From the NCBI GenBank assembly GCA_029204225.1, contig CM055101.1, positions 4,521,391 through 4,585,390 on the forward strand: a stretch of DNA of 64,000 nucleotides, read 5' to 3'. Positions 31,548-42,210 of the stretch are shown piece after piece. This DNA is from Diphasiastrum complanatum (taxonomy: Eukaryota; Streptophyta; Lycopodiopsida; Lycopodiales; Lycopodiaceae). Position 1 is the stretch's first letter, and each line of letters starts with the position of its first letter. The notes beneath the pieces are model-generated. The model ran no database searches. It worked only from the letters and a program-made list of their open reading frames with translations, and was not told the DNA's origin. The position numbers and the translations under genes are program-made.

Positions 31548-32987
31548 GTATATGGCACTCTGAAAATCCATCATCATGGTGCATAGCTCTCTCTATTGTA
31601 TGCCAATTGCTTCCAACATCATCTGCAATCATGTAACCTGGTTTGCCATCCTTGATGCTGCCACATATTTGGCTTCGTAGGAGGATTGAGCTACCAGTGT
31701 CTGCTTCTTGTAGATCCAATTTATCACTGTTCCGCACGCAATTGAACAACCACCTATTATGGACTTGTTGTTATCTTTGCAGCTCGTCGAGCTTGCATCA
31801 CTATAGTGTTTTAGCTTGAATTCTTCTTCGGCTTTGTAGGTCAATCCCATATTTTGGGTGCCTTTAGGTATTGCAATATGCATTTTGCCATTACCCAATG
31901 TGTCATGCCAGGATTAGGAGAGAATTGACTTAATGCCTAGATAGACAAGGCCAAGTCGGGTCTGGTACATATTGTAAGGTATATAAGACTATCGATCAGG
32001 TTTTGGTACAGTATACCTTCCATCTTCTATCTCTCTTCTTTGGGCAGTCTTGTTTCGACAATCTGGATCCAACTATCATTGGTGTGGCATCTTCTTTACA
32101 ATCAAACATTCGGTACTGCTTCAATACCTTTTTGGCATTCTGATTGATTCAGGTGCATGAGCCTTCTTGTTCGGTCTCTTTTGATTTGTAGCCCCAGACA
32201 TTTCGTCGTTTCTCCTAAATCTGTGATTTCATAACTTGCAGATATTTGACTCTTTGTATTGTTGATTAACATCGAGAAATTTTCTATCATTAAAGAGTCA
32301 TCTACAAAGATTGTCAAAATCACAAATTTATTTTCTATACTTTTCATGTATACATTACAGTCAGGTGTTGTAGAGCTTCTTGTACCAAGCTTGTGATGCC
32401 TGATTGAGACCATAGTACATCAGTGTAGCCAACAGACGTACTCCCAATTGTTCGAGCCTTCAAATCCTTCAGGCTGCTTCATGAGGATCTCTTCCTCTAG
32501 GTCTCCATGGAGAAAGACTGTTTTGATGTCGATCTGATGCACTTCCAGATCATATTTTGTTGCATAGGCGAGGAGTAGTCGAATGTTCGCCATTTTGACC
32601 CTTGGTGACAAGTCTGACTTTGTAGCATCCAAAACTTCCATTTGACCTTAGCTTTATTTTGTATACCCTTTTGCAATTGACAGTCTTCTTTCCTTCGGGT
32701 AGTGGCTCAAGTGTCCATGCTTGATTCAGCCTCATGGATTCCATCTCCTTCGACATTATTTGCTTCCAAGATTCTCCCTCTGGACCTTGGATAGCCTTTT
32801 GATATGTGGTCGGTTCTTTAGTGAAGCTGCAGTATTCAACATCTGTGTTTTCACTCCACTGCAGATTGTCAATGTATTGTTCAAGCTGTCTTCTCATTCT
32901 TGTTGACCTTCTTGGTCCTACTTGTCACTGCTGGTTTGTTTTCTCTTCATTTTCTTCTTCATCTGGTTGGTCTTCACCTTCTTGCTC
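31548..32987 (-). pseudogene. Copia element L: linker, reverse transcriptase and RNase H (left part)
   Basis: Minus-strand copia closely related to M. From right to left: an acidic linker, RRQLEQYIDNLQWSENTD, EYCSFTKEPTTYQKAIQGPE, RT (AWTLEPLPEGKKTVNCKRVY; HQIDIKTVFLHGDLEEEILM), the catalytic box ILTIFVDDSLMI (FVDD intact), then RNase H (KHYSDASSTSCKDNNKS, LVAQSSYEAKYVAASRM, MMMDFQSAIYL). It is cut at AIYL by the A2 LTR. Several frameshifts and stops (e.g. near 32,415 and 31,920). Its integrase lies 6.2 kb away at 39,213-39,572, displaced by the J-K insertion. Confidence 0.85.
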
Positions 32988-32992
32988 TAGAG

Positions 32993-34632
32993 TCTATGGT
33001 TCGACATTCTGTGTTTTTACAGTCCTTTTATTTTGATATTCATTATAATCCTGGTAAAAGTAACGCTGCTTCTGATGCTTTGTCTCGTTTACCTGCTCTT
33101 ACTTACAGTCTTGTTACGTCTTCCCACTCTTGGTATGATGATCTTCCTCAGGCTTATGCCACATGTCCAGACTTTCGTGATGTTATGTCGTCTGCCTCTC
33201 GTCCTTCCTCTCACCCTCACCAGGTTTATTCCATTGTTAATCATCGTTTTTTTCACTATGGTTCATTATGTATTCCCAGCACTCTCGACATACATCCACA
33301 ACTCTTTCTTGATTCTCATTCCTCTCCTGTTGGTGCCCATTTTGGTTTTCAGAAGTCCTTGTTCCGTTTGAAAGAACATTTTTATTGGCCTTCCATGAAG
33401 CGTGAGCTTTCCCACCTTATTCATACTTGTGATTTCTGCCTTCGTAATTCTCGTGAAAAACCTGGCGGTCTCCTTCAAAATTGGCCTATTCCTTCTCGCC
33501 AGTGGATTGATATATCTATGGACTTCATTTTAGGTCTTCCTCGTACTCAGCGTGGTCATGACTCTTGTTTGGTGGTAGTTGATAGGTTATCTAAACAAGC
33601 TCATTTCATACCAATCAGACGTACTATTACAGCAGAGCAGTGTGGTCGTATATTTATTTCTGAGATTTTCTGCTTATATGGTCTCCCACGATCTATAATT
33701 ACTGATCGGGATACCAAGTTTACATCAGGTTTTTGGACAGAGCTTATGCGTATCTTGGATGTTAGGATACTTATGGGCACTGCTTATCATTCTTCTGCGG
33801 ATGGTCAGTCTGAGGTTATTACCCGGGTATTGCAAGATTATTTAAGACATTATGTTTCTCCTTCTGGTCGTGATTGGGATCAACATTTATGTTTGGCTGA
33901 GTATAGTTATAACAGTTCTGTTAGTTCCAACACAGGTGTTTCTCCTTTCCTGCTTGCTCATGGATACTCACTAGTTCTACCCGATATACCTGCTCCTCCA
34001 GATGATGCACCTGTTACTATTTCATCTTATCTTTTGAGTGCTCAAGAAATTATTACTAGAGTTGCTACTCATTTACAGCATATTCAGCAACGGTACAAGA
34101 CCATTGTTGATCGTCATCGGTGCCATGTTGAGTTTGCAGAGGGAGATACTGTTTTTTTCTGGTTACGCTTTGTTCACCATCATTTTGTATAGGGTCTTGC
34201 TTCTACTGAGAAGCTTGCGCCACGCTATTATGGGCCTTTTCAGATTCTTGAGTACCTCAGTCCAGTTACATATCGTCTTGAGTTACCTGCTGCTACTCGG
34301 GCTTGTGATATCTTTCATGTCAGTTTATTACGTGCTGCTATTGAGGATGATGCTCCTCGAGATTCCTCATTTCCTACAGATCCAGAGCTTTTTTCATTCC
34401 TGCCAGCTGCTATTTTACAGGTGCGCTTATTGCATAGTCGTCGCCATCGGCAGGTTCAGTTTTTGGTCCAGTGGGATGGTCGTACTATTGAGGAGGCTAC
34501 TTGGGAGCCCATTGATGTTTTTTATCATACCCCTATCCTGGCTGATCAGGCTCGATCACTTGCAGCTACCATTGCTTCTCGGGATGCTCTGGCTTCTCTT
34601 GATGTTCCTTTCTCAGATGGGATATCTTGATG
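32993..34632 (+). pseudogene. Chromovirus J: RNase H end, integrase and chromodomain
   Basis: Ty3/gypsy chromovirus. It begins in the RNase H tail (DIHYNPGKSNAASDALSRLP). Integrase: a zinc region (HSSPVGAHFGFQKSL ... HTCDFCLRNS), catalytic positions in ISMDFILGLP, ITDRDTKFTSGFW and ADGQSEVITR, all present. A TAG at 34,190 interrupts it, then KLAPRYYGPFQILEYLSPVTY, FHVSLLRAAI, and a chromodomain at 34,411-34,530 (HRQVQFLVQWDGRTIEEATWEP). Chromodomains bind modified histone tails and steer integration to heterochromatin. The ORF's apparent N-terminus before 33,030 is antisense L, not J. Confidence 0.9.
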
Positions 34633-34686
34633 CAGTATTTTTCTCTGGCACTGGCTCTTATCTTATTTTGCCTACATTGGGGGAAA

Positions 34687-35171
34687 TGTTCTTTACAGCC
34701 AGGGAGAATTACGGACTACAGGATACAGGCCTACTGGGCTACTCTGTATATATTCCGCAGGCCTCTTTACATTTATTGTTGGTTATGTATATTTCTGGTT
34801 ACGCATTTTATATTAGCCATGTACAGGCCCCAGACCCTTTTTATATGCTTATGACCCGCACTGGGTCCTTTTTTATGACATTGACTGGCCTTGGGCCCTT
34901 ATTATATGGTTATATGCGGAGTGGGGGCCCGTAGGAGGGAGCACTATTTTCCTTCCACATTTTGCCTCCCTTTACTTTTGAATTCCTATTTTAGGGTTCA
35001 TTGGTAGGGTATTTATAGGGGCATTTGTACACTCATTTTTCAGATTATTGATTGGTATTGCTTGGGCTCTTCGTGGGAGAATCTATTGTCTTGTCTATTG
35101 CTTGTAGGACTTTAGTCTATTGCTGTCTTTTATGGTTCATTGATTCAACACCTGAGATTTTGATCATAACT
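34687..35171 (+). repeat. 3' LTR of chromovirus J
   Basis: Preceded by the purine tract gggggaaa; starts TGTTCTTTACAGCC. From 34,748 to 35,171 it matches 37,142-37,565 with roughly 17 differences in 424 bases by eye (about 4%). TATA-like tatttatagg near 35,009-35,018. The right end is set where the two copies stop matching (gatcataact). Confidence 0.8.
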
Positions 35172-37141
35172 CTTTATTTATAATCGTATATGGTCCTACT
35201 TTTGAAAGGAAAACAGTTTTTTGCTGTTTATTAAAATAATCAGGATAAATCTGGTCCTGTAAAAAGTTAATAATGTCCATATAAATTGATGTTTCTGATT
35301 GAATACGCATTATATGTTCGTCCAAAAATTCTTCTTAAATTGGATCAAACTGATTTTTTATTTGGAGGTGGGATATATAATCAGCATTTTGATGATCCTT
35401 GCCTCTTCTTAATTCTACTTCATAATTAAACTCATCTAATAATAATACCCATCTAGCTATCCTACTTGAAAGATCAGATTTATTCACTAAATGTTTCAAT
35501 GCATAGTGATCTACATGAAAAATGAAAGGGTATCCTAAAAGATAATGTCTAAATTTCTTTACTGAATAAATCATTTCTAGTGCTTCACGCTCTGTAGCAG
35601 AATAGTTTTTTTCTGATGCTGCAAGTTGTCTACCCGCATAATAAATTGGATAATCTATGTTTTGGTCATCTTTTTGACTAAGCACTACACCTATTGCAAA
35701 TGATGATGTGTCTACATATATGGAACTTTTTAGCCCAATTTGGAGGTCTAACTCTAGTTGCTTCTACTAATGATTGTTTTAACTTATCAAGAGCTTGTTG
35801 ATGTTCTTGTGACCAATAATACTCAACAGAATTTTTTAATAAGCTTGTTAAAGGAGTTACTACTATGGCATAATTCTTAATTATCCTACGATAATATCCT
35901 ACGTGTCCTGGAAATCCTCTAAGCTCTCATAAATTGGTTGGTTCTAATAATTCTAAAATCATTTTTATTTTTTTGATGTCGACTTGAATGCCGTCCTTCG
36001 AAATTTTGTCCTAATAGGATGCCTTCCCTCATCCCAAAATAACACTTGGCCAGATGCAATTTAAGAGATGTCTATTGACATCTTCTCAATGTCTTCTCTA
36101 ATGCGTCTAAATGATCTTTAGTTGATGAATAGACATAGAAGTCGTCCATTGCTAAAAACTTCTGTAAATTTTTTTGAAAAATGTTCGTCATCATACGTTG
36201 GAATGTGGCAGGTGCTTTACAGAGACCAAAGGGTATTTGTGTATACGCGTACGTCCCCCAATCAGTGGTAAAAGTGGTTTTGGATCTATCTTCCTCAATA
36301 AAACTTGATTATAATCTGAAAACCTGTCTGAAAAACTATAACGTTCATGACCAGCTATCTGGTCAAGAATAGTATCTGCATAAGGCAGAGGATAATAATC
36401 CTTTGCTATAACAACATTTAATTTTCTAAAATCTTGGCAAACTCTAATCTTGCCCATCTTTTTCTTAGGTACTATAACTATTGGTGACACCCACTCACTA
36501 CTTAGAATAGGATATATATTACCCGCTCTAAGATATCTATCTAATTCGTCTTTAACTAACATGAAATACTTTGGATTTAATCTATATTGGCACTGCCTAA
36601 CAGACATTGTTTCTTAGAATAAGATCTATTCTATGTTCTCCCCATTTAACTGGCATTCCTGTTAAATCGTCCATCGACCAAGCAAATACATTTTGATATT
36701 TCTGAAGAAGTAATATATACTTTTCACATTCCTGGTATGATTGGTTTTTATATAAATTCAAAATTTTACCTTTATTAATTTCTATTTCTATATAATTTGT
36801 CTTATCTACCATATCTTCGGTCATGCTTGCTATGGTTCCACTCAGAACTTTCCTCAACTTGAATGATATCAGAATTTTCTCATCCTCCTCAATCTCATAG
36901 CATTCTTTGAAATTGATCCAAGATTCAATAGTCCGGCTATGTCCTCACCCCATCTCAAAAGGTGACCCCCTATTGGACTGGTTGTGAGAATGCTTGGAAA
37001 AAATATTTGTTTGATAGACCAATTTATAATTGCATCTGCCTGATATAGCCATGGTCTTCCAAATAATATTGAATATGGTGGTGTATCTACTGGGTTTATG
37101 ACAAAGAAACTCAAAACAATTGTCTCTGTCTCTATAACTAC
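35172..37141 (-). pseudogene. Gypsy fragment K: protease to pre-integrase
   Basis: Minus-strand internal fragment of a Ty3/gypsy pol without LTRs. From right to left: protease flap (SFFVINPVDTPPY, FGRPWLYQADAIINW), the spacer NVFAWSMDDLTGMPVKWGEH, RT (SSEWVSPIVIVPKKKMGKIR, FRKLNVVIAKDYYPLPY), the catalytic region FLAMDDFYVYS near 36,120-36,150, RNase H (NYSATEREALEMIYSVKKF, FHVDHYALKHLVNKS), ending in the pre-integrase spacer (DIINFLQDQIYPDYF). Several frameshifts. It starts exactly at the end of J's 3' LTR and ends inside J's other LTR at an atatatt overlap. Confidence 0.85.
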
Positions 37142-37565
37142 ATATATTCTGCAGGCCTCTTTACATTTATAGTTGGTTATGTATATTTATGGTTACGCAT
37201 TTTATATTAGTCATGTACAGGCCCCAGAGCCTTCTTATATGCTTATGACCCGCACTGGGTCCTTTTTTATGACATTGACTGGCCTTGGGCCCTTATTATA
37301 TGGTTATATGTGGAGTGGGGGGCTGTAGGAGGGCGCACTATTTTCCCTCCACATTTTGCCTCCCTTTACTTTTGAATTCCTATTTTAGGGTTCATTGGTA
37401 GGGTATTTATAGGGGCATTTGTACACTCATTTTTCAGATTATTGATTGGTATTGCTTGGGCTCTTCGTGGGAGAACCTATTGTCTTGTCTATTGCTTGTA
37501 GGGCTTTAGTCTATTGTTGTCTTTTATGCTTCATTGATTTAACTCCTGAGATTTTGATCATAACT
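37142..37565 (+). repeat. 5' LTR of chromovirus J, first ~60 bases missing
   Basis: Direct repeat of 34,748-35,171. It lacks the first ~60 LTR bases, replaced by K. It ends ...gatcataact directly before the primer-binding site, which proves it is a 5' LTR even though it lies to the right of the 3' LTR. Confidence 0.85.
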
Positions 37566-37577
37566 TGGTATCAAAGC
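37566..37577 (+). other. Primer-binding site of J
   Basis: TGGTATCAAAGC, an initiator Met tRNA-type site with one difference from the copia sites (AGAG versus AAAG). It directly follows the LTR. Confidence 0.8.
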
Positions 37578-38056
37578 GGTTTCCTAATTGCTGAATTTCA
37601 TATCTGATTTTCTGATTGGGTGTCCATTTTCCTTGCTGATTTTTCTCTCTTTGCTGAGGGCTTTTGTCTCTTTGCTTCAGCAACATTCAGCACAGTTTGG
37701 AGGAGGAGCAACTCCCATCGGAGCATTTTCCTTGGCGGAGCTTTAGTAGATAGTTAGCGGAAGTACTTCCGCTAAATTTGGCGGCCGAAAAAAAAAATTT
37801 GGGCAGATTATTTCCGGCACCCAATTTCCAAATTCTTTTCTCTCTTTTTGTTGAATCCTCCATTTGATTCAGGGAGAGGACTCCCAGCCATCTTTTTAGC
37901 ATTGATTGGAGGTTGTCCAGTGCCCTACTTCATCACATTTTTCAGCCATTGTTCCAGCAAAGTTTCAGCCATATTTCAATTTTGATTGGAGGCTGTCTAT
38001 CATCCTATTTCATCACGTCTTCCACAGATTTCTAGCCATATTTTCAGCATTGATTG

Positions 38057-38455
38057 GAGGTTGTCCATCCGATGGGAATGAACTCGAGAATTGGTATTCT
38101 AAGTTTGAGACCTACTTCCTTATGTTTCCTAAGACTGACATTCAGTAGATACATTTGGCTGCTTTACATTTGGAGGGCCGTGTTGCTACTTGGTGGCGCA
38201 TGTTTTGCTAGACGGCTTCACACCCTGGCCTTGCTAGTTGGACAGAGTTTATGACAGCACTCCGCCTAGCGATGATTGATCCTTAGTGGCTTATTCGACA
38301 GCGCGACATCTTTCGCGGTATCTCACACTGGTGACTTGGCTGCTTATACGACACGGTTTACAGAGCTTTCCTATCTATTCCCAGATATTTCTACATTGGA
38401 GCTCATCTCTCGCTACGTTGCTGGTCTATGAGACACACTCAGGTATGATGTTTCT
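38057..38455 (+). pseudogene. Chromovirus J: gag core
   Basis: Interrupted frame encoding the retrotransposon gag capsid core: DGNELENWYSKFETYFLMFP, IHLAALHLEGRVATWWRMF, ASWTEFMTALRLAMIDP, RDIFRGISHTGDLAAYTTRF, YLFPDISTLELISRYVAGL. Stops near 38,146, 38,210, 38,283 and 38,428. A poor Ser/Pro-rich tail runs to about 38,640. 37,578-38,056 is leader with two related 'gattggaggttgtc' repeats near 37,904 and 38,052 and a third near 37,983. Confidence 0.8.
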
Positions 38456-38647
38456 TCTTTTTTTTCACTCACTCTTTCTCATGCCATCTCCGTTGCTACC
38501 GCACTGCAGCACAAGTACTCTCCCATCTCTTCCTCTGATTCTCGTCCTTCGTGTCCTTTCACACGTCCTATTTTTTTCTCCATCCTCTATTAGTCCCACA
38601 TCTGTCAGTTCACCTTCGTCCACTCTTCCTTCTCAATCACGTCCAAA

Positions 38648-39212
38648 TTGAGTTTTTGGGCTTCTTTGTTACTAATGGTATTGTTCGTCTCGACCCTCGT
38701 AATGTCCGTTCTATTCTTTCATGGCCTGTGCCTGCTGATGTTCATATGTTTTTTGGTCTTGCTATCCATCTTCGTAAACCAGTTGCTCATCTTGCCACTC
38801 TTGCATCTCCTTTGCATGCTTCATTTAAAAAGGAAACTTCGTTTGCTTGGACTCCCGCATGTCAGTTAGCTTTTGATACTTTGAAGGTTAAACTTACCAC
38901 TACCTCTGTTTTATGTCTTCCAGATTTTTCCCAGCGTTTTGCTGTTGAGACTAATGCTAGTTCCACAAGATTAGGTGCTTTGTTACGTCAGTGTCAGTGT
39001 GTTATTGCATATGAATCTCGTCATCTTCGTTCGTATGAGCAGCGCTATTCCACTCATGAAAAAGAATTGCTTGCTATCATTTTTGCTTTAAAGAAGTGGC
39101 GTCATTATTTGTATCGTGTTCCGTATGATGTTTTTACTGATCACCAGTCACTTCGTTATTTGTATACACAAAAGGGTCTTAGTGATTGTCAGTATCGTTG
39201 GCTTCGTTGATG
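38648..39212 (+). pseudogene. Chromovirus J: RT thumb and RNase H start
   Basis: Gag passes directly into the RT thumb (EFLGFFVTNGIVRLDPRNVR), so the zinc knuckle, protease and RT catalytic palm are deleted at about 38,645. Then RFAVETNASSTRLGALLRQ, ESRHLRSYEQRYSTHEKELL, KKWRHYLYRVPYDVFTDHQS, ending GLSDCQYRWLR. RNase H D-E-D positions: the first is ETNAS (Asp changed to Asn), then HEKEL and FTDHQ. Coding stops at the L boundary (ttgatgttgtcc) and resumes conceptually at 32,993. J has no RT of its own. Confidence 0.87.
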
Positions 39213-39572
39213 TTGTCCTTGATCTCCTTCTTGAATTGGTAGTAGTGTAAAGATTTCATGACTCTTAGCTTTCTTCATTCTAAGAAAGGTCGATTCATCC
39301 AAACTCATGTCTCTGCTCAGTGCCAGTTTCTTTGTGGTTGGGTTGTAGAGTTGGTAGATTTGTGATCCATTTGAGTATCCAACCATGACTGCCGGTTCTG
39401 ATTTGTCGTCGAGATTGTCTCTATTTTCTTTTGGTATGTGCATGTAGGCTGCACATCCAAACACACGTACGATAGATTGGGCCTTTCACCTGTCCACATT
39501 TCATACGATGTTTTGTCTTCCAGGGTCGTTGTTGTCGATCTATTTTGTAGGTGTACAACTGCAGCAATTGTC
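39213..39572 (-). pseudogene. Copia element L: integrase C-terminal part (right part)
   Basis: Minus-strand copia integrase tail: VVHLQNRSTTTTLEDKTSYE, MWTGERPNL, FGCAAYMHIPKENRDNLDD, MVGYSNGSQIYQLYNPTTKK, HEIFTLLPIQEGDQGQ. It stops at the J boundary and continues at 32,987. At its right it joins M of the same family in opposite orientation with no spacer. Confidence 0.85.
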
Positions 39573-41482
39573 TCTACTCAAACGGAACACATGTGTACAG
39601 GCTCTACAACCCAACCACAAAGAAGGTTGTTTCGAGCAGAGATGTGAAGTTTGATGAGTCCACATTCCCTGGACTGAAAGACGAAGGAGGCCATGAGATC
39701 TTCACACTGCTGCCCATTCAAGAGGGAGATCGAGGACAGACATCAAATCAGAATGCAGAGCCGCAGACTCAAAGGCAACTGGAAGCAGAGGATGAATCCC
39801 ACAAACACCAAACATTCGAGCAGCGACGAAACGAACCTCAAAGGTCAACGAGACAAAGAAAATGTCCAGACCGCTACTCTGACAATCTTCAATGGAGCGA
39901 AGACACGCAGTTCGAGTACTGCAGCTTCACATAAGAGCCAGCAACATACCAAGAAGCTATCCAGAGTCCAGAGGGAGAATTCTGGAAGCAGACAATGTCA
40001 GAGGAGATTGACTCGATGAGGCGAAATGAGGCATGGACATTAGAGCCACTACCAGAAAACAGAAAGATAGTCGACTACAAGTGGGTGTATAAGAAAAAGA
40101 TGAAATCAGATGGCACCATTGGCCACTACAAAGCTAGGCTTGTCGCGAAGGGCTACACACAGAGATATGGTGTCGGTTATTTCGACACATATTTGCCCGT
40201 GGTCAAGATGACAAGCATAAGGCTACTCCTTGCATACGCCACAAAGTACAATCTGGAAATTCACCAGATTGACGTGAAAACAACCTTTCTTCATGGAGAT
40301 CTAGAGGAGGAAATCTTCATGAAGCAACTTGAAGGCTATGAAGACCCCAACAACATACAATATGTTTGTCGATTGCATAAATGCATCTACGGTCTAAAAC
40401 AGGCATCACGAGCCTAGTATAAAAAGCTTGATGGTATTCTGAAGACTCTAGACTTCAATCCTACTCAACCAGACTGCAATGTCTACATTAAAAGAGTAGG
40501 AAAGGATTTTGTGATACTGACCATTTTCGTGGATGTTTCACTGATGATAGAAAATTCCTTGATGCTGATCAAAGACACGAAGAGTCAGATCTTGAAGAAG
40601 CAACAAAATGCTTAGGGCTGGAGATCAGAAGAGATCGAACAAAGGGTGAAATGCACTTGAGTCAGTCAAAGTATGCCAGAAAAGTGCTAAAGCAGCACCA
40701 CATGATGGACTACAAAGAAAAGGCCACACCAATGATAGCTGGAGCCAAGCTCACGAAGCAGGATTGTCCAAAAACAGAAGAAGAAGAACAGAGGATGGCA
40801 GGTGTACTCCACCAGAACTTAATCGATAGTCTAATGTACTTGAAAATTTGTACCATGGCTTTCTCTGTTTACGCCTTGAGCCAATTCTCTTCCAATCTTG
40901 GCATGGCACATTGGCAAATGGCAGAACGAATCCTTCAGTATCTGAAAGGTACCTAGAATGTGGGATTAACCTATAGAGCTGAAAACGAAGAAAAAGGATT
41001 TGAGCTGCATCACTACAGTGATGCGAGCTGGCCGAGTTGCAAAGATGACAGCAAGTCCATAACTGGAGGATGTACAATAGCGTGCGGAGCTGCAATCAGC
41101 TGGATATGCAAAAAGCAAATCTTGGTGGCTCAATCCTCTTGCGAAGCTGAATATGTCACAGCTTCAAATGAAGTAGTGTAGCTACAGATGATGCTGGAAG
41201 CAATTGGGATTCCACAAGGAGGGCCAAGCATGATGATGATGGACTCTCAGAGTGCCATCTATCTATCCCATGATCTTGTCCTCCATTCCAAGACAAAGCA
41301 CATACCTCTGAAGTACCATCACATTCGAGATTTGATCTCAAAAGGAGAGCTCCAGGTCCAGTATATAAAATCAAAAAATATGATTACAGATATGCACATG
41401 AAACCGCTCGACAAGCCACTCTCTGCCAAGCAAAAATCGACAATTGGATTAAACATACAAAGCTGCAAGGTTCAAGAGGGAG
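39573..41482 (+). pseudogene. Copia element M: integrase tail, reverse transcriptase and RNase H
   Basis: Plus-strand relative of L. It starts inside integrase (YSNGTHVYRLYNPTTKK), then an acidic linker, YSDNLQWSEDTQFEYCSFT (TAA at 39,932), RT (AWTLEPLPENRKIVDYKWVY, HQIDVKTTFLHGDLEEEIFM, KCIYGLKQASRA then TAG at 40,415). The catalytic box reads TIFVDVSLMI, so YVDD has lost its second Asp. RNase H: HHYSDASWPSCKDDSKS, LVAQSSCEAEYVTAS, MMMDSQSAIYLSHDLV, KSKNMITDMHMKPLDK. Stops near 40,614, 40,955 and 41,179. The last frame runs without a stop through the purine tract into the LTR. Confidence 0.87.
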
Positions 41483-42210
41483 TGTTAGAAATGGTGAACT
41501 CCTGCAACTTTGTCGCAGCACAAACAAGAAACGAAGGTCAAACGAGAACGATTCGCGATAGTCAATGTGTCTTTGACTCGAAGCACGAACGATTAGCGAA
41601 TCATTTTGTGAATCGTAAAACACACCTCCAGGACTGTAAACTGCAAAGGGACGCAAAACGAAAAACTATGAAAGAGATGAAAAGAACGAAAGCAAACGAG
41701 AGATTATGAAACAAACGAAGAAGAATCTTTTGCGCTGCCAGCTGGCAGCTCAACGGGCTTCACGCCTATCTGAAACGAATGACGACAACGGAGACTAACT
41801 AACTAGTTGATTAGTGCTAAGTAGTCTTGTGATTCTACGTTTAGCTATCTTGTAAACTCCACATAGTGGAGGTATAAATGATCCTCTCTATATCATAACT
41901 AAGAATCTGAATTGATAGAGATCTGTAAGAGACAGAGAGAGAGGGGTAGCGAGTAGAGCAAAAAAATACCAAAAACTGTAGTTGTGCATGAAAGTCTGCC
42001 AACGAGCAGAACACAACGAAAGAGCAGAGTGTCATTCTGCCAACGAGCGAGACACTGATGATCTCGCTCTAAAAACTAAACTGATAATACAGTCATTCTA
42101 TTTTTGTGCATCTCCCTTTCTTGTGCTACATTTGTCTTTATTGCTAGAATAGAATGTGTTCTGTGATGTGTAGTCGCATGTATGAGATCCTGTAAACAAC
42201 ATCCGCGACA
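41483..42210 (+). repeat. 3' LTR of copia element M
   Basis: 728 bases, TGTTAGAAATGG ... ATCCGCGACA, preceded by caagagggag (polypurine tract, ~41,473-41,482). TATA box TATAAA at 41,873-41,878. It contains the perfect 16-bp palindrome GCTGCCAGCTGGCAGC (41,734-41,749), CGAAC/GAACGA-rich U3 sequence and two gccaacgagc...gagacac copies. Homologous to the N LTR in reverse. Gypsy U coding starts directly after it. Confidence 0.85.

Larger units (their letters stand above)
32988..39212 (+). mobile_element. Circularly permuted chromovirus J with gypsy fragment K, inserted in copia L
   Basis: The two flanks are adjacent parts of L: integrase/linker on the right, linker/RT on the left. M shows how the two sides join, with about 2 bases missing. 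Inside, J reads RNase H end - integrase - chromodomain - 3' LTR - K (minus) - 5' LTR - primer site - gag - RT thumb - RNase H start. The right end of J (GLSDCQYRWLR) and the left end (FLQSFYFDIHYNPGK) are consecutive in a normal gypsy RNase H, so J is opened there with almost no loss. There is no target duplication, only 1-2 bases of overlap. Confidence 0.75.

Noticed and set aside
32900-33030. N-terminal part of the long ORF at 32,900 as a signal peptide
   Set aside because: Those bases are antisense copia L; J coding begins only at about 32,993.
34038-34934. 298-codon Leu-rich plus-strand frame resembling a membrane protein
   Set aside because: It overlaps the integrase end, chromodomain and LTR of J in another frame; T-rich DNA gives false transmembrane-like runs.
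34748-37565. 34.7-37.6 kb as a complete LTR element with K as its interior
   Set aside because: The flanking repeats are in plus orientation with a primer site to the right of the right copy and integrase-chromodomain to the left of the left copy; K is on the minus strand and has no primer site or purine tract of its own.
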